Source: Cricetomys ansorgei (taxonomy: Eukaryota > Chordata > Mammalia > Rodentia > Nesomyidae). From it: a DNA stretch of 64,000 nucleotides. This document shows, in pieces, positions 41,551-52,270 of the stretch (positions are counted from its first letter, which is position 1; every line of letters starts with the position of its first letter). The translations under genes and the position numbers were made by a program. Below the pieces are notes generated by a model. That model saw only the letters and a program-made list of their open reading frames with translations. It had not been told where the DNA came from and searched no databases. The DNA is taken from contig JAMJFZ010000596.1 in assembly GCA_026225945.1 (NCBI GenBank), positions 1,870,001 through 1,934,000 on the forward strand, in the 5' to 3' direction.

Positions 41551-41984
41551 CATGTGGAAATCAGGGGTCAACCTCAGGTGTCACCCCTCAGGACTGGTAA
41601 AAGCCAATCAAGCTGTTGTGTCACCCCAGGTTCTCTCTGCTCCTCCGTCTCCGTAGTGATGACTATTCTGCACCTCCCAGCTTTGGACCGAAAGACTTGC
41701 CCTTTGCTTTGAAGAGTCCCTGGAGGATTACTGCCAGCACCAGCCTTGCCCTGTAAGTTGTCTTGGATCTGCCCCACGGCTGGCTTTCTGGACCTCAGGC
41801 CTCCCCCAGGCCACAGCTGTCTCCAGAGGCCCTCTGCCTCCTCTCTGACCCAGCAGCACCAGCAGAAAGGGAGCCATTACTCCACCACTAGTGGCAGAGC
41901 GAATCCTGCACTAAGTCCAGGACATACTTCACGCCTGACATTCTGACCTCTGACAAAGAGGTCGGAAAATAACAAAGTTATTCT

Positions 41985-42240
41985 TTGTCTGTGTACTTGT
42001 ATGTGTGTGTGTACATGTGTTGTGTCTTTGTACATAAGTGTAGGTGTGTGTCTGTATACATTTGTGTAATGTATGTGTGACTATATGTGTGTGTGCATGT
42101 GTGTATGTGTGTTTATGTGTTACTTGTGTATCTGTGTAGATGTGTGTATGTCTCTGAACATGTGTGTAGATGTGTGTTTGTGTGTATGCATATGTACATG
42201 TGTTTAGATGTGTGTGTATGTGCAAATACACTTGTAACTA
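41985..42240. repeat. (TGTG/TATG)n-rich microsatellite
   Basis: About 250 bp of imperfect TGTGTATG, TGTGTAGA and TGTGTGTT words, linked to a reversed RSINE-like element on its right. Confidence 0.9.
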
Positions 42241-42425
42241 TGCAAATGGAGACCAGAGGAAACCGTGGGCTGTCATTCAGGTCCTGTCCGCCTTGTGTAT
42301 TTTGGAGACAGGGTCTCTGTCCTGGAACTTGCCCAGTAGGCTAGGGAGGCTGGCTAGCCTGCAAGCCTGGGGGTCGCCTCTCTCCACTTGCTGAGTACAG
42401 GGCTTGCAGCCCCTTGCCTGCCTGA
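42241..42425 (-). mobile_element. RSINE1/B4A-like SINE
   Basis: GGAGACCAGAGGAAACCGTGG, GGAGACAGGGTCTCTG, GTAGGCTAGGGAGGCTGG and TGAGTACAGGGCTTGCAG fit the reversed family pattern. Confidence 0.7.
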
Positions 42426-43952
42426 GGTGTTCTCTCCTCTCTGGCCCCGGGAAACCCTCCCACGATGTTCCTGTAGGCTGAATGCGCCTCTGCTCCCAGG
42501 CAGCCTTCAAATGTTGGCATCCCCAGCTGTGTCACCCAGAGTCTTGGCCAGGTGTCACAAGGCTGTCTCCGTTGTCACCTGTGCCTAGTTCTCCACCCAG
42601 GCCTGGTCCTCGGCCTTTGAGCGGTTTGTCCATCTGTCATCAGCCTCTGTGACTGTAACAGAAGGTCTGGAATAATCAACCACCAAGAAGGAAGATTTTC
42701 CTGGCTCATCGTCAAGAGCGTCAGTTTGTGGTGATTTAGCCATGGCCGTGCACCATGAGATGCACCATGGTGGGAGCTTGTGGTGGAGGAGCCCCCTTTT
42801 CAAGATGGAAAGCAAAGAGAAGAGAAGTGGCCTGGTCCCACTGTCTTCCCACCCCCACCCCCTCCCCCCATGTCACACTCCTGATGACCCAAGACTTCCT
42901 GTTATCCCCACCCTCCCCCAGGGCCCAGGGTCTTTAACACCGGGTTTTAGGGCCAGTCTGGATCCAGATGGGACATCTCTCACTGCACTCTCAGCTGTAG
43001 GGTGCACAGGGCTGTCTAGCTCATTGCCCCTCTACTGGCTGCTCCCTTTCCTCAAAGAGCGGTCAGTTTTGCCTTTCCCTCACCTCCCATTTTCCCATAT
43101 TCGCCCCTCTGGTCAGGAGCCCCCTATGTCTCCCGACTGTCCCCCTAGGCTGGCTGTTCTGGTGTCTACTGCGAAGGTGGAGCCAGGGTCTCCGAGTAGC
43201 CCAGGACGGCCTTGAAGTCTTCCTCCCAGGTGTATGATAATGTGACCACCCTTGAAACAAGCTCAGAACACCCAAGGGACTCAAGAGGCTCCGCCCCCCT
43301 CCCCCCTGTGAAGCTGTCCAGACCTTTTCAGTTCCCACCTGGCCTTGCTTCCTGTCATCCAGGACTCCCCATTACTCCGCCTGTGGCTCCCTCTCTGCCC
43401 TCTGCACCTATTTATCAGCGTGCCCCTTCTGGGGACTTAGCTCGCTTGGAGGTCTGTTCCGGAATTGGCAGGGGAAGCCCTCTTTGACCCCGGGTGACCC
43501 GTCTGTATCAGCGTTTTGACAGTGGCTCCGCGGCTATTTTTGTCTGTGGCTTCTTGAAGGTGAAGAGCACCGTGAGAGATGTCACCGGTCAGTAGGGGAC
43601 ACAGGTGGCTGACCCAGCATCTGGCGCTGGAAGGGCCCTTCCTGACCTTGTCTTGTGGTGCACAAGTGTGAGATCGTCACTCGAAGGCTTATAGATGCCA
43701 TGAAGGCCGGCTGTGGCTGGCTCAGCAGCTGTGGGTTCTCAGCAGCAGACGGGGTTCACGGTGGAGCCCGCACTCAGCGGTGCTGGTCAACTTTCCCCCC
43801 CTGGCTCTGGGTCTCACAGGGCTCTCCTGCCATGGCCAGTGGAGCACACGGTGGGGAGTCGGAGCCGGCTCACCATGCAGGCTCCCTCTGCACCGTGCAG
43901 GCTCCTCTGCAGCTTGGCCGTGCCTGGTCCGCACACATTGTCTATTGCATGC

Positions 43953-43960
<8 letters not shown>
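42426..43960. other. Mostly unassigned sequence
   Basis: No exon recognised. A short reversed B1-like piece (AGCCAGGGTCTCCGAGTAGCCC) lies at 43180-43235. C-rich runs at 42850-42870 and 43298-43310. The 42742-43215 open frame (157 codons) has only low-complexity Pro/Ser content. Confidence 0.45.
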
Positions 43961-43985
<25 letters not shown>

Positions 43986-44165
43986 CACGCGTGCAGACCG
44001 AAGGTGACTTACTTGTGTTCATGTGACTGTGTGTGCCACAGCACAGTGGCGAAGGTCCGAGAACATCTTTCGGGAGTCTGTTTCTCTCCTTCCACGGTGT
44101 GGTCCTGAGGATTCCGGTTGTCAGCTTCGGAGGCTCGCGCCTTTGTCTGCCGAGGCACTGCACTG
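43961..44165 (-). mobile_element. B3-family SINE with (GT)n
   Basis: A (GT)13 run at 43961-43985, then GTGGCGAAGGTCCGAGAACATC, TCTCCTTCCACGGTGTGG and TTGTCAGCTTCGGAGGC, a reversed B3 with several CpG-type changes. Confidence 0.75.
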
Positions 44166-44177
44166 CTCCTGCACGTA

Positions 44178-44380
44178 CTTTTAGAGGCAGGATCTCTCAC
44201 TGGACCTGAAGCTCACTGATTCAACCAGGTTGGATCAGGTGACCCTCCTGTCCCCACCTCTTCAGCAGCGGGGTCACAGGTGTGCACCCGGATTTTGATA
44301 CGGGTCCTGGGGCTCGAATTCAGGCCCTCGTGTTTCTATGGCAGTCTTGTTGCCGACCAAGCAATCTCCCCGGCCTGCGT
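44178..44380 (-). mobile_element. RSINE1/B4A-like SINE
   Basis: AGAGGCAGGATCTCTCACTGG, CTGAAGCTCACTGATTC, GGTCCTGGGGCTCGAATTC and ACCAAGCAATCTCCCCGGCC show the reversed pattern in full. Confidence 0.82.
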
Positions 44381-44809
44381 TTGTGAAATTTAGAAATGGC
44401 TCTGAGGGCTACAGGCCTGCCTGACTGTGCGCACGGCAGTGTCCGTTAGCCTCCTAGGGGCTTCACACCACGCCGAGTGTGACCCAGCCGTTGGCTGTGA
44501 TACCGCTGTGGAATTCCAGGCGTGTACTGTTATTACGTTGTGATACAGAACAAGCCGCTCTGGGAGTCTCAGCACACGGGTGATGGTAGACCAGGAGCAT
44601 GGGTGGCTGTTTCACATCCGTCCTCTCTAATGACTGCGTGCCCATCGATGGAATCGTCTCTCTTCCTCCCAAAGGCTGCCGGAGACCAGGGCCTGTCTGT
44701 CCTGAGCAATCCGTGCGTGCAGTGTCTGGTGCCCGTTACGTTGAAGGCACATTGGGGGTGGGGCCGAGGTGAGTCGTGGTAACGATGAGCAGATGCTCAG
44801 CTCCTGGGT
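44381..44809. other. Unassigned sequence
   Basis: No repeat or exon recognised. CpG words are somewhat frequent (TTACGTTG, ACGTTGTGATAC), but there is no promoter signature. Confidence 0.4.
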
Positions 44810-45092
44810 ATGTGTGCATGTGTGTGTGTGCTCCAGTGTACAGACGTGTATACACTTGTGTTTTGAGGTCAGAGTCGCCTTCAGGTGTTTTTCTGCTCAG
44901 GTGCCACCCAGGATCCCTCGGGGCTTAGGTCAGCTAGGCCGGCTGCCCAGTGAGCCCAGGCCTCCTGCCTCCACCTCCCTGCCCTGGGATTCAGAGCACA
45001 CTGCAACACCCTGGCCTTCTTATAAACGTGGCTTCTGGAGCTTGAGCGAACTCAGGTCCTGTGTCTGCTGGCTGAGCCGTCTCTCCTGCCCC
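44810..45092 (-). mobile_element. RSINE1/B4A-like SINE
   Basis: A TG-rich start, then TGAGGTCAGAGTCGCCTTC, GTGCCACCCAGGATCCC, CAGTGAGCCCAGGCCTCC, GCGAACTCAGGTCCTGTG and GGCTGAGCCGTCTCTCC. Confidence 0.78.
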
Positions 45093-45517
45093 CGTTTCCA
45101 CGGGAATTCTAATGGCCTGAGAGTTTGTGTAGGCCTTGCAATGTGCAGAGCCACCTTACTAGCTCGCCAGTGTTGTCTTCCGTGAGCGCGGGTCCCCCCT
45201 CGCCTTCGACCGCTTTGATTGCTGTGGCTCTCGGGACACTGAGCACTGTGTTTGCATCTGAGTATTTTCTTCTTTTGAATAATGCTGTGAAGGGAACGGC
45301 TTTCTGAGTTTTGTTTTTGAAATGCTTACTGCTGCTGTTGACAGCGCAGCTGGCCTAGGGACACTGACTTGTTTCCTGCCGCTCTGATGAACCCTGTGTT
45401 TGCGCTAATAACTTTTTGTGGGTTGCCTAGGCTTCCTGCCCTGCGTGGGGAGGGAACACGGAGCCGCACCCGGGAGGTCTCTGTGCCAAGCCACACTCCC
45501 AGTTCTTGGATTATTAT
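45093..45517. other. Unassigned sequence
   Basis: Nothing recognised. TTGAATAATGCTGTGAAGGGAAC at 45275 recalls L1M 3' text but is too short to call. Confidence 0.4.
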
Positions 45518-45741
45518 TTTTTTTAAAGATTTATTTATTTCTATGTTATTGGTGTTTTGACTTTGTGTATGTTTGTGGACCACCTGCCTACAGTATCTGT
45601 GGCGGTCAGAAGAGGGCGTCAGAGCCCCTGGAACTAGAGGTGCAGATGTTTCTTAGCCACCATGTGGGTGCCGGGAATTGAACTCAGGTCCTCTGGAAAA
45701 GCATCCACTGCTCTTAACCACTGAGCCATCTCTCTAGCTCC
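45518..45741 (-). mobile_element. B3 SINE
   Basis: TTTTTTTAAAGATTTATTTA (tail complement), GGCGGTCAGAAGAGGGCG, ACCATGTGGGTGCCGGG and CTTAACCACTGAGCCATCTC. Well preserved. Confidence 0.94.
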
Positions 45742-45744
45742 TTA

Positions 45745-45950
45745 CTTATTTTTTGAGACAAGGTCTCACGCTGTAGACCAGGCTGGCCTGGAACTCACAG
45801 AGATTCACCCGCCTCTGCATCCCAGGCACCGGGCTTCAAGGTGTGTGCCGCCACGCCCAGCACAGCCTTTGATTTGGAGACAGGGTTTACTGGCCCGTTC
45901 TTGCAACCTTCCTGCCCCTGCCTCCTGAGTGCTAGAGTGACCAGCAGGGA
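45745..45950 (-). mobile_element. B1 SINE plus second B1-like fragment
   Basis: A full reversed B1 (TTTGAGACAAGGTCTCACGC, CAGGCTGGCCTGGAACTCAC, GTGTGTGCCGCCACGCCC) ends at about 45862. A truncated reversed copy (GGAGACAGGGTTTACTGG, TGCCTCCTGAGTGCTAG) follows. Confidence 0.85.
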
Positions 45951-46976
45951 CCACGGGCCGTTCCCTGTAGATCCAGTCTCCCGCCTTTCCAGTCTGAGTG
46001 CCTTTGTTGGTAATTGCTCCATTGTGGACAGAACCGTGATTGAATGCTGAATCGGCGAGATGCATGGACAGCCGTGCCTTGTTCCTGGTCTCAGGAGCAG
46101 AGGTCCTCTTGGCTGTGATGTCACAGGTGCCCCGTTACGGATGGGAAAGTGTGGCCTTCTGCTTCCGGTGTTGGATTTTGTCAAGTGCTCTATCTACTGA
46201 GATAGTCATGCACTTTTTTGTTGCTGCTTTTTAAATTTTATTAATGATGTTTTCGAATTGTTTCTTCGTTGCTTGTTTTTGAAGTATTTCTCCGGGCTTC
46301 CACGAAGTTTTCCATTAAACCCACTCTTCATTTCTTTTGGACCTTGAACCTTCGAAAATGATTGCTTTGTGTGCTCCCTTCTGAGACAGAAGACTACCCA
46401 CCCATCCCCCACTAGTGCTGGGACACAGGTCTAAGTGTGGCTGGTTGAGGGGTGTCCGACTGTCCGACTGTCCGACTGTCTCACCGTGCTACCAGCCACT
46501 GCAGCCAGACTTGGAATCCATTAGGGATGCCCCTCTGACATTCCGCCTGGACTGTTGACTTTGAGAGCTCTCTCTAACACCTCCACCCCAGGGAAGGGTT
46601 AAACTGCGCTGCTCCAGGAGAAAGTTTAGTTGTTTGGGGCAGCAGGCAGCAGCTTAGCAACGCTGGCAGGCATGCAGCTGTCCGCCCCAGGCTGTCTGCT
46701 CGTCACTCCCCTCCCCCTCTCCCTGTTCCTTCCCTGCCCTGATCCCCTACACTTTCCTTCCTCTGACCCTCCCCCCACCCCCGCCATGTCCCCTCCTCTC
46801 TCCCCCTCCCATTTCTCCTTTTCTCTTCTAGTCTCCTCTCTTTCGTCCTGTCTTGGGGGTCTGAACTTGGGTTCTTGTGCATGCTGGGTAAACTCTCACA
46901 CTCTGGGAGCCCTCACCCCAGACCCTCAAATTGTAGTTTCTAAAAGCTCTCTCACATCTCCCAAAAGGCCTTCCAG
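45951..46976. other. Unassigned sequence
   Basis: (TGTCCGAC)3 at 46453-46478. A CT-rich run at 46695-46830. The T-rich 46215-46300 block could be old L1. No exon recognised. Confidence 0.4.
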
Positions 46977-47171
46977 TCATCTCTTTTGGGGCAGCATTTG
47001 ACTGTTCTTTCCTGGTTCAGTCTCCCGCCTCCGGAGGCGGAAGGACAGTGTCTTCCGTTGCTTGTATCGCCTCCGATTCCTGAGTTCCATCTTTCTGTTG
47101 CCTTCAGTAGCTGCAGCCTCAAGGTTTTCCTCAGACGTCTGGTGGGCTTCCCAGGGGCCGTCGGGAGCCAT
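46977..47171 (-). CDS. Unassigned 64-residue minus-strand ORF with strong Kozak
   Basis: The ATG at 47171-47169 has context CAGCAGCCATGG (G at -3, G at +4). The product is basic, with an Arg/Lys-rich middle (RKMELRNRRRYKQRK) followed by LRRRE. It ends in QKR before TGA. No signal peptide, membrane segment or known domain is visible. The open frame extends 22 codons upstream to 47237. It lies in sequence that I do not recognise as repeat. It could be an exon or a pseudogene piece of a minus-strand transcript with the 47587-47724 frame, or a chance ORF. Confidence 0.25.
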   Translation of the reverse strand: MAPDGPWEAHQTSEENLEAAATEGNRKMELRNRRRYKQRKTLSFRLRRRETEPGKNSQMLPQKR

Positions 47172-47586
47172 GGCTGCTGAATGGGGCTGGCGGCTGCAGG
47201 CTGGGCCTTGACTGATGGGCACTCTGCAGGTTTTCACTGGGGATGCTGGATGTGGCTGGCGGTGGTTGGATCTTAGACGGGTGAGTTCTCCCTGAGGGGA
47301 TGCCCCCTGTACTCCTGTCTGTCCATTCTGTCATTGATTTGGGGGGCAGGGAGTGACTGCCTGGTGTCACATGTTAACTACACAGATTCACAGGTCCCCT
47401 GCTTACAGCAATCCTCAGGCCTGCCTTTAATCCAGCCCAGGGCCTCGTTCATATTAAGCAGAAGCTCTGCACTGAGTTATGCCCCCCACCCCACCCCCTC
47501 CTCAGCCTCGCCCCCCCACCTAGGCCCTCCCCCAGCCCTCTGGCTTCTTTTGCGTCCCGCATGCAGAGCCCACAGACTCCTCAGTT

Positions 47587-47724
47587 TCATCTCCGGTTTC
47601 TGCTGACCATGGCCCGGAGTTCATGGAGGCTACGAGGGCCCTCAGAAGCTGGAATGGCCGCACAGTACTCCTTTAAATGGACCTTAGCCAGTCCTTCAGC
47701 GTTTAGCCTGAGTTCCCTCAGCAT
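47587..47724 (-). CDS. Unassigned 45-residue minus-strand ORF
   Basis: The ATG at 47724 opens MLRELRLNAEGLAKVHLKEY, then a short Pro/Ser segment, ending RNRR before TGA. The first 20 residues have the heptad-like spacing of an amphipathic helix. The frame is open upstream to 47775. Another minus-strand open frame (47790-48140) lies just upstream in transcript order. I recognise no family. The cluster could be a decayed processed pseudogene or an unannotated transcript. Confidence 0.2.
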   Translation of the reverse strand: MLRELRLNAEGLAKVHLKEYCAAIPASEGPRSLHELRAMVSRNRR

Positions 47725-48159
47725 CTCTAGGGCACAGTCCCGGGTTCTGGACCTCGCAGCTCCTGCCAGCGGCACGGGCTTTGTCTGGTTCAGAAGTTGT
47801 CAGGGTTTTCATCTTCTCGTGCGGGCTTCTCCTTGTTTTTAAATGCTTCTCTTATGGTCTCCTGAGAGTTACGTGAAGGTGAAGGATGTCTGGCTTGTCT
47901 GTCTGTCTGTCTGTGTCTCATCCTTCTCTGCCTCTTTCTCTGTGTGCCTGCATGTTTATGGGAATGCTTTGCCAAGGAGTTTTTTTTGTACTGTGCAGCC
48001 TTTCTTACGGTTTTACAAGCCGCTTGGACTTCTGGGAACAGCTTGGGGGAGCTATATAAGAGTGTGTCGGTTGGAAAAGTCAGTTGGGTAGTGTCAGGAG
48101 AGACAGTGAGCTGAGTTGGGTGAACATCAGAAAACAACACTTAAACCCTCTACACTCAT

Positions 48160-48562
48160 GTATGTATATGTGTGTGTGTACACATGTGTATGTGTGCGTG
48201 TGTGTGCACACGCATGTATATGAGTTTGTGTGTGTACGCATGTGTATGTGTGCATGTGCATACACACATATGTATATGTGAGTTTGTGTGTGTACGCATG
48301 TGTATGTGTGCATGTGTGTGCACACATGTATATGAGTTTGTGTGTGTGTACACATGTGTATGTGTGCGTGTGTGTGTGCACGTGTGTATATGTGAGTTTG
48401 TGTGTGTACGCATGTGTATGTGTGCTTGTGTGCACACATATGTATATGAGTTTGTGTGTGTGTGTACACACGTATATATGTGCATGTGTGTGCACATGTG
48501 TGTATATGTGAGTTTGTGTGTGTACGCATGTGTATGTGTGCATGTGTGTGCACACATGTGTA
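48160..48562. repeat. (TG)n array with about 60-66 bp higher-order unit
   Basis: The module GAGTTTGTGTGTGTACGCATG, then TGTATGTGTGCATGTGTGTGC, then ACACATGTATAT, recurs about six times. It alternates short forms (GTATATGAGTTTG) with long ones (GTATATGTGAGTTTG). The array ends exactly at the LTR boundary at 48563. Confidence 0.94.
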
Positions 48563-49076
48563 TGTTAGGGCAAGCCAGGCGGGTTTCTAAGGAACACGAG
48601 ACAGGAACCGCTGCAACATACATGAGGCATTTATTATAACTGGCGCACCCCGGGTCCCGCCTATCTCACTCAGGAGATGAGCATGGCGGGCCACGATCCC
48701 TTCTCCCCAAGCCCTTTTTATGGGGTTCAGGGAAAAGGGGTCTGGGGATGGGGGCTCGTGCAGCTTTGATTAGAGACTCATTGGTTGGGAGTTTCGTGCG
48801 CGCTCACGCTTGGGGGCGTAGTCAACCTGTGCCCTTGGAAGCCACCCTTGAGACAGGGTGGTGCCCTTGGAGCCCGGGAAGGAAGAATCCCTGCTGACAT
48901 GCAGTGGGGAGGGGGCTGGGGAAGAAGGAATCCTGTTTATGGTCATTTTCCCTGTGGGTGGAGAGGAGACTAAAGAGTGCTGTTAATGGCCGTCCTTGGG
49001 AAGGCATTTCACAATAGAGGCATTTCCCCCTATATGTGACTGCATTCCTAGGCTTCATATTTCTTAAATCCTTTCA
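48563..49076 (-). mobile_element. Solo LTR, ERV1-like, with 4-bp TSD
   Basis: On the minus strand it runs from TGAAAGGATT (49076 downwards) to CCCTAACA (48563). A TATA-like CATAAAAAGG lies at 48722-48713 and AATAAA at 48635-48630, about 85 bp apart, the normal LTR U3-R spacing. TGTA flanks both ends (48559-48562 and 49077-49080), a 4-bp target-site duplication typical of gammaretrovirus-like ERVs. No gag, pol or env sequence adjoins it, so it is a solo LTR. It is related to the copy at 55125-55618. Confidence 0.85.
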
Positions 49077-49079
49077 TGT

Positions 49080-49330
49080 ATACGTGTATTTGTGTATGTG
49101 TTCATACATGTGTGCCTGCGCACATGCGTGTGAGTGTGCAGAGAACAGCCAGCAGAGATCAGTGTAGAGTTTCTCCTGTTGCTCTCCACCTGAACCTGTG
49201 AGACTTGCTGGGGGCGAGGCCCTGGGGTCTGCCCACCCTGTCCACGGTGCTGGTGCTGCAGGCTCCTGTGTCTGTGCCCAGCCCTTTCCGGTAGGCGCTG
49301 TGGTTCTGAATTCAGATCCCCATGCCTGAG
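49080..49330 (-). mobile_element. Probable RSINE1/B4A-like SINE, diverged
   Basis: TG-rich start, AGAGAACAGCCAGCAGAGATC, GGTTCTGAATTCAGATCC and TGAGCTGTAAGCGG loosely follow the reversed pattern. The 187-codon minus-strand frame overlapping this area has no recognisable protein domain. Confidence 0.5.
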
Positions 49331-49507
49331 CTGTAAGCGGTTTAGCGCTGTCTTTTTCTGTGCACAGAAGAGCTAACTCATCCATTCTGCTGGGTTCACA
49401 GCGGCCGCCACCCTTCGCCTTTCCTGGGTTGGCCACATGAGCCACCGGCCTTGGGGCCAGGCAGCCCTCCCTGCCCATCCCAGTGGCTTCCCCAGGCCTT
49501 GCTGAGT

Positions 49508-49640
49508 TAGCCTCTGTGGAAGCCAGGGTATGGGGGCCTTTAGTTACTGTTCCCTTTGACAGGCCACTGGGGAGACTTCTTTCTTTGGTCCAGGTGGGCA
49601 GGATGGCCGCCAGCTCAGGGGATCCCGCCTGTCTCACTTT
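49508..49640. repeat. Left arm of a 133-bp inverted duplication
   Basis: The segment from TAGCCTCTGTGGAAGCCAGG to CGCCTGTCTCACTTT reappears as its reverse complement at 50333-50465. By hand alignment there are three substitutions and two single-base indels, about 96% identity. It does not match the SINE families seen here. Confidence 0.93.
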
Positions 49641-50109
49641 CCACTGAGGTGGCCACGGCCTCAGTCCTGTGCCAAGGTCAGGGGTTGGTCCCAGCCTGAC
49701 TGACGCTTTCTTTGCTCACTTCACCCTCCTCTTTGCTTTGGACCTACTTAAAGTAGTCGATGTGGCTCCAATTGCCCTGCACCTTCTTGAGCTGAACCAG
49801 CCAGCAAAGGCTCCTACGGGAGGGCTCCTGTGGCCACTGCAGTTATGAGGAAGGATGGACGGTGTGGGTTGACCTGGGAAATGGGAGCACGGAAGACAGT
49901 GGCTGTTGGCTGTCTCGGAGCACAGCCCCCTGGGCCGTCCCAAATGTGTGGCTGAGACTGTTTTCCTATTAAAAGTCTCCCCTTCCTAAACCGTTCTCTG
50001 TGATTACAGCTACCTCTTTGCAATATGATACTTAGCCCATGCCCAGCTTTGGGGGATTAGTGTTTAGAGACTCCGGAAGATGCAGGACCATCAGTGCAGT
50101 CCAGGCACA

Positions 50110-50326
50110 TGAGCAGTCAAAGATGCGTAAGATAGTGCTTGCCTGGCATTCATGAGGCCCTGGGTTCTCCGTTTAAACCAGACATGGTGTCCCAGTGTCT
50201 GCAATCTTGGCACTTGGGAAGTAGAGGCAGCAGGGTCAAAAGTTCAAGGTAACCCTCAGCTACTTAGGGAGTTAGAGGGTAGCCTGAGCTACATGGGAAA
50301 CTCTCAAAAACAAACTAACACAAGCC
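50110..50326 (+). mobile_element. B4 SINE
   Basis: ID-like head (AAGATAGTGCTTGCCTGGC, CCCTGGGTTCTCCG) followed by a B1-like part (TCTTGGCACTTGGGAAGTAG) and an AACAAACTAACAC tail. The tail lies 6-7 bp from the right arm of the inverted duplication. Confidence 0.85.
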
Positions 50327-50332
50327 GAGTGA

Positions 50333-50465
50333 AAAGTGAGACAGGCGGGATCCCCTGAGCTGGCGGCCTTCCTGCCCGCCTGGACCAAAGAAAGAAGTCT
50401 CCCCAGTGGCCTGTCAAAGGGAACAGTAACTAAAGGCCCCCCACACCCTGGCTTCACAGAGGCTA
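50333..50465. repeat. Right arm of the 133-bp inverted duplication
   Basis: Reverse complement of 49508-49640, starting AAAGTGAGACAGGCGGGATC and ending CACAGAGGCTA. The spacer is 692 bp. A transcript through both arms could form a hairpin with a stem of about 130 bp. Confidence 0.93.
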
Positions 50466-51265
50466 GACTTCCTTGACCTGGGTAGGGCTCAGCACCTGTG
50501 TTTCACAGGCTTCGTAGGGCAGTGTGTGCGTGTGTGTGCGTGTGCGTGCACGCGTGTGTGTCCAGTGTCTACTTTGTGGGTTCCATGGTCTTGCATGGAT
50601 GCAGAGTGGAGCTTCCAGGGTGAGGGTGTCCCTCTACCCAAATCTGGAAGGAAGGTGTGGAGAGCTCCCCTGAAGCCTCTCCAGGGCCAGCCCGGCCCAG
50701 CACTGTGGGGAATCTTCAAGTCTTTGCTGGGAGGGTTCTGCCTCTGGTGCAGAAAAGCATCCACTATATTCACAAGCGGCTCTGTTAATGAATTATTATT
50801 ACGACAACACAACATGTGAATAAGGAGCCATGACAACTCTCAGGCTTAGGCTCACACCCTCCTCACACAGGCTCTCCTCTGGCTTCCCTCGACCGCAGCC
50901 CCTGGGTCTTTTATTCATTCAAAACTCCCTCCTTCCTCAACACCTTAATTATACAAATAAATGGAACCTAACACTCTCAAGGTCTGCCAGCAGACTCCAA
51001 GCCAGAGTTTCTCTGGTCAAGTGGCTGCAGACCGTTGATGGTGTTAAGGAACCTTCATCTGCATTGGTGTAAACAAATGGCCTGTTCACATGGAGATCTT
51101 GGGGGCTACGCCATTGTTTTTAGCACAGAGGTGTGAGCAGGTGTAGGAAGCGAACCCTTCACTTGCTGCCAGGCATCAGGAGGCACCCTTCCCCCACACA
51201 GCACGTCCACAGGAGTGTGATCCCATAGTAACTGTAAAACATGTAATTCAAACACCCCACAACAC
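50466..51265. other. Unassigned sequence
   Basis: A short (GTGC)/(GTGT) run at 50522-50562. No exon or repeat recognised beyond that. Confidence 0.4.
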
Positions 51266-51345
51266 GGCTCCATCTTTTTCTTTCTTCCTCTCTCCTTCCT
51301 TCTTCCTTCCTTCCTTCCTTCTTCACCCCTCCCCCCTTCCTTCCT
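51266..51345. repeat. (CTTCC)n polypyrimidine tract
   Basis: About 75 nt of TTTCTTCC and CTTCCTTCC words, abutting a reversed B1-like element whose tail it probably represents. Confidence 0.9.
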
Positions 51346-51473
51346 GTACAGCATACCATGCAGCATAGACTGGCCTTGAAATCACTGCGTAGCCCAGAAT
51401 GAACTTTGAACTTCTGACTCTCTTGATTCTGCTTCCCAAGCCCTTGGAGGACAGGCCTGCACCCTGCCTAGAA
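51346..51473 (-). mobile_element. B1-like SINE, diverged
   Basis: GCATAGACTGGCCTTGAAATCAC, GCGTAGCCCAGAATGAAC and TTCTGCTTCCCAAGCCC are reversed B1 elements. Confidence 0.65.
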
Positions 51474-52105
51474 CATGAGTCCACCTTATGTGTCGAATGA
51501 GGACGGGATAGGGTCCCTGCCGGAGGAGATGCCATGATGGAAGAGAGGCTCGGTGCAGGCAAGAGCAGGATGCCCTGGCTCTCAGGTGTAGGGGAGGGGC
51601 CCTACACCCCTCAGTGCTGAGGCTAGGTGCGGTGACCAGGGGTGACCAGGGCGGGAGTCAGGGCCCCCAGCAGTCACCCTCCCGTGTGGGGAGGGGAGGG
51701 GTGGGAGCCTCCGGCGGCCACTCCACCGCCTGGACTCCCTGGCTCCACAAGGCTCAGCGTTGCTCTTTCTTTGCTTGGCACTGAGCCTGCAGATTCTTTC
51801 CTCCAAACAATGCCTGCCCCTCAGCGTTCTGTCCCCAGGCCGGGCCTACACAATGACTCCTTTCTTCTCGGTTGCCGTCCACCCGTGGGCCTTATGGGTG
51901 CTGTCTGCCTGATTTTATCTCGTGTTGACTGTTGGCATGCTGTGATAGCCCAGCTGAGCTTTCCATTGTGGGGAGAAAGGAAAATAATCAGTCTGCCATC
52001 CCTAGAATGAACTCAGAGAGAATGCCAAAGCCAGAATGTGGGGTGGGACTGGTGGGGCGGGTGATGGCGGTGTGTTTGTGTCCTGGAGCACATGCTAAGT
52101 GTTGT
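51474..52105. other. Unassigned sequence
   Basis: GGTGACCAGGGGTGACCAGGG at 51631 is a short tandem duplication. No gene recognised. Confidence 0.4.
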
Positions 52106-52270
52106 AACTGACATTTATGATGTGCTTCCTGTGTACAAGTACTGTGCTAAGCACTTCGTCAGTTGGTACTTTTGGAGTAACTTAGTTCTCACTCCACCCT
52201 TTGACTGGAAAGTTGGTTCCGGCTCAGCTTGTTCTCCTTATCTGGTGGCCCAGCCCGGTAAACTGAGGGA
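52106..52270 (+). mobile_element. MIR-family fragment
   Basis: TTTATGATGTGCTTCCTGTGTACAAG, TACTGTGCTAAGCACTTCG and GGTAAACTGAGGGAAGAAAGG match conserved MIR-type text. Confidence 0.6.

Noticed and set aside
49074..49637. 187-codon minus-strand ORF
   Set aside because: No domain or protein-like composition. It overlaps a SINE-like region and the inverted-duplication arm.
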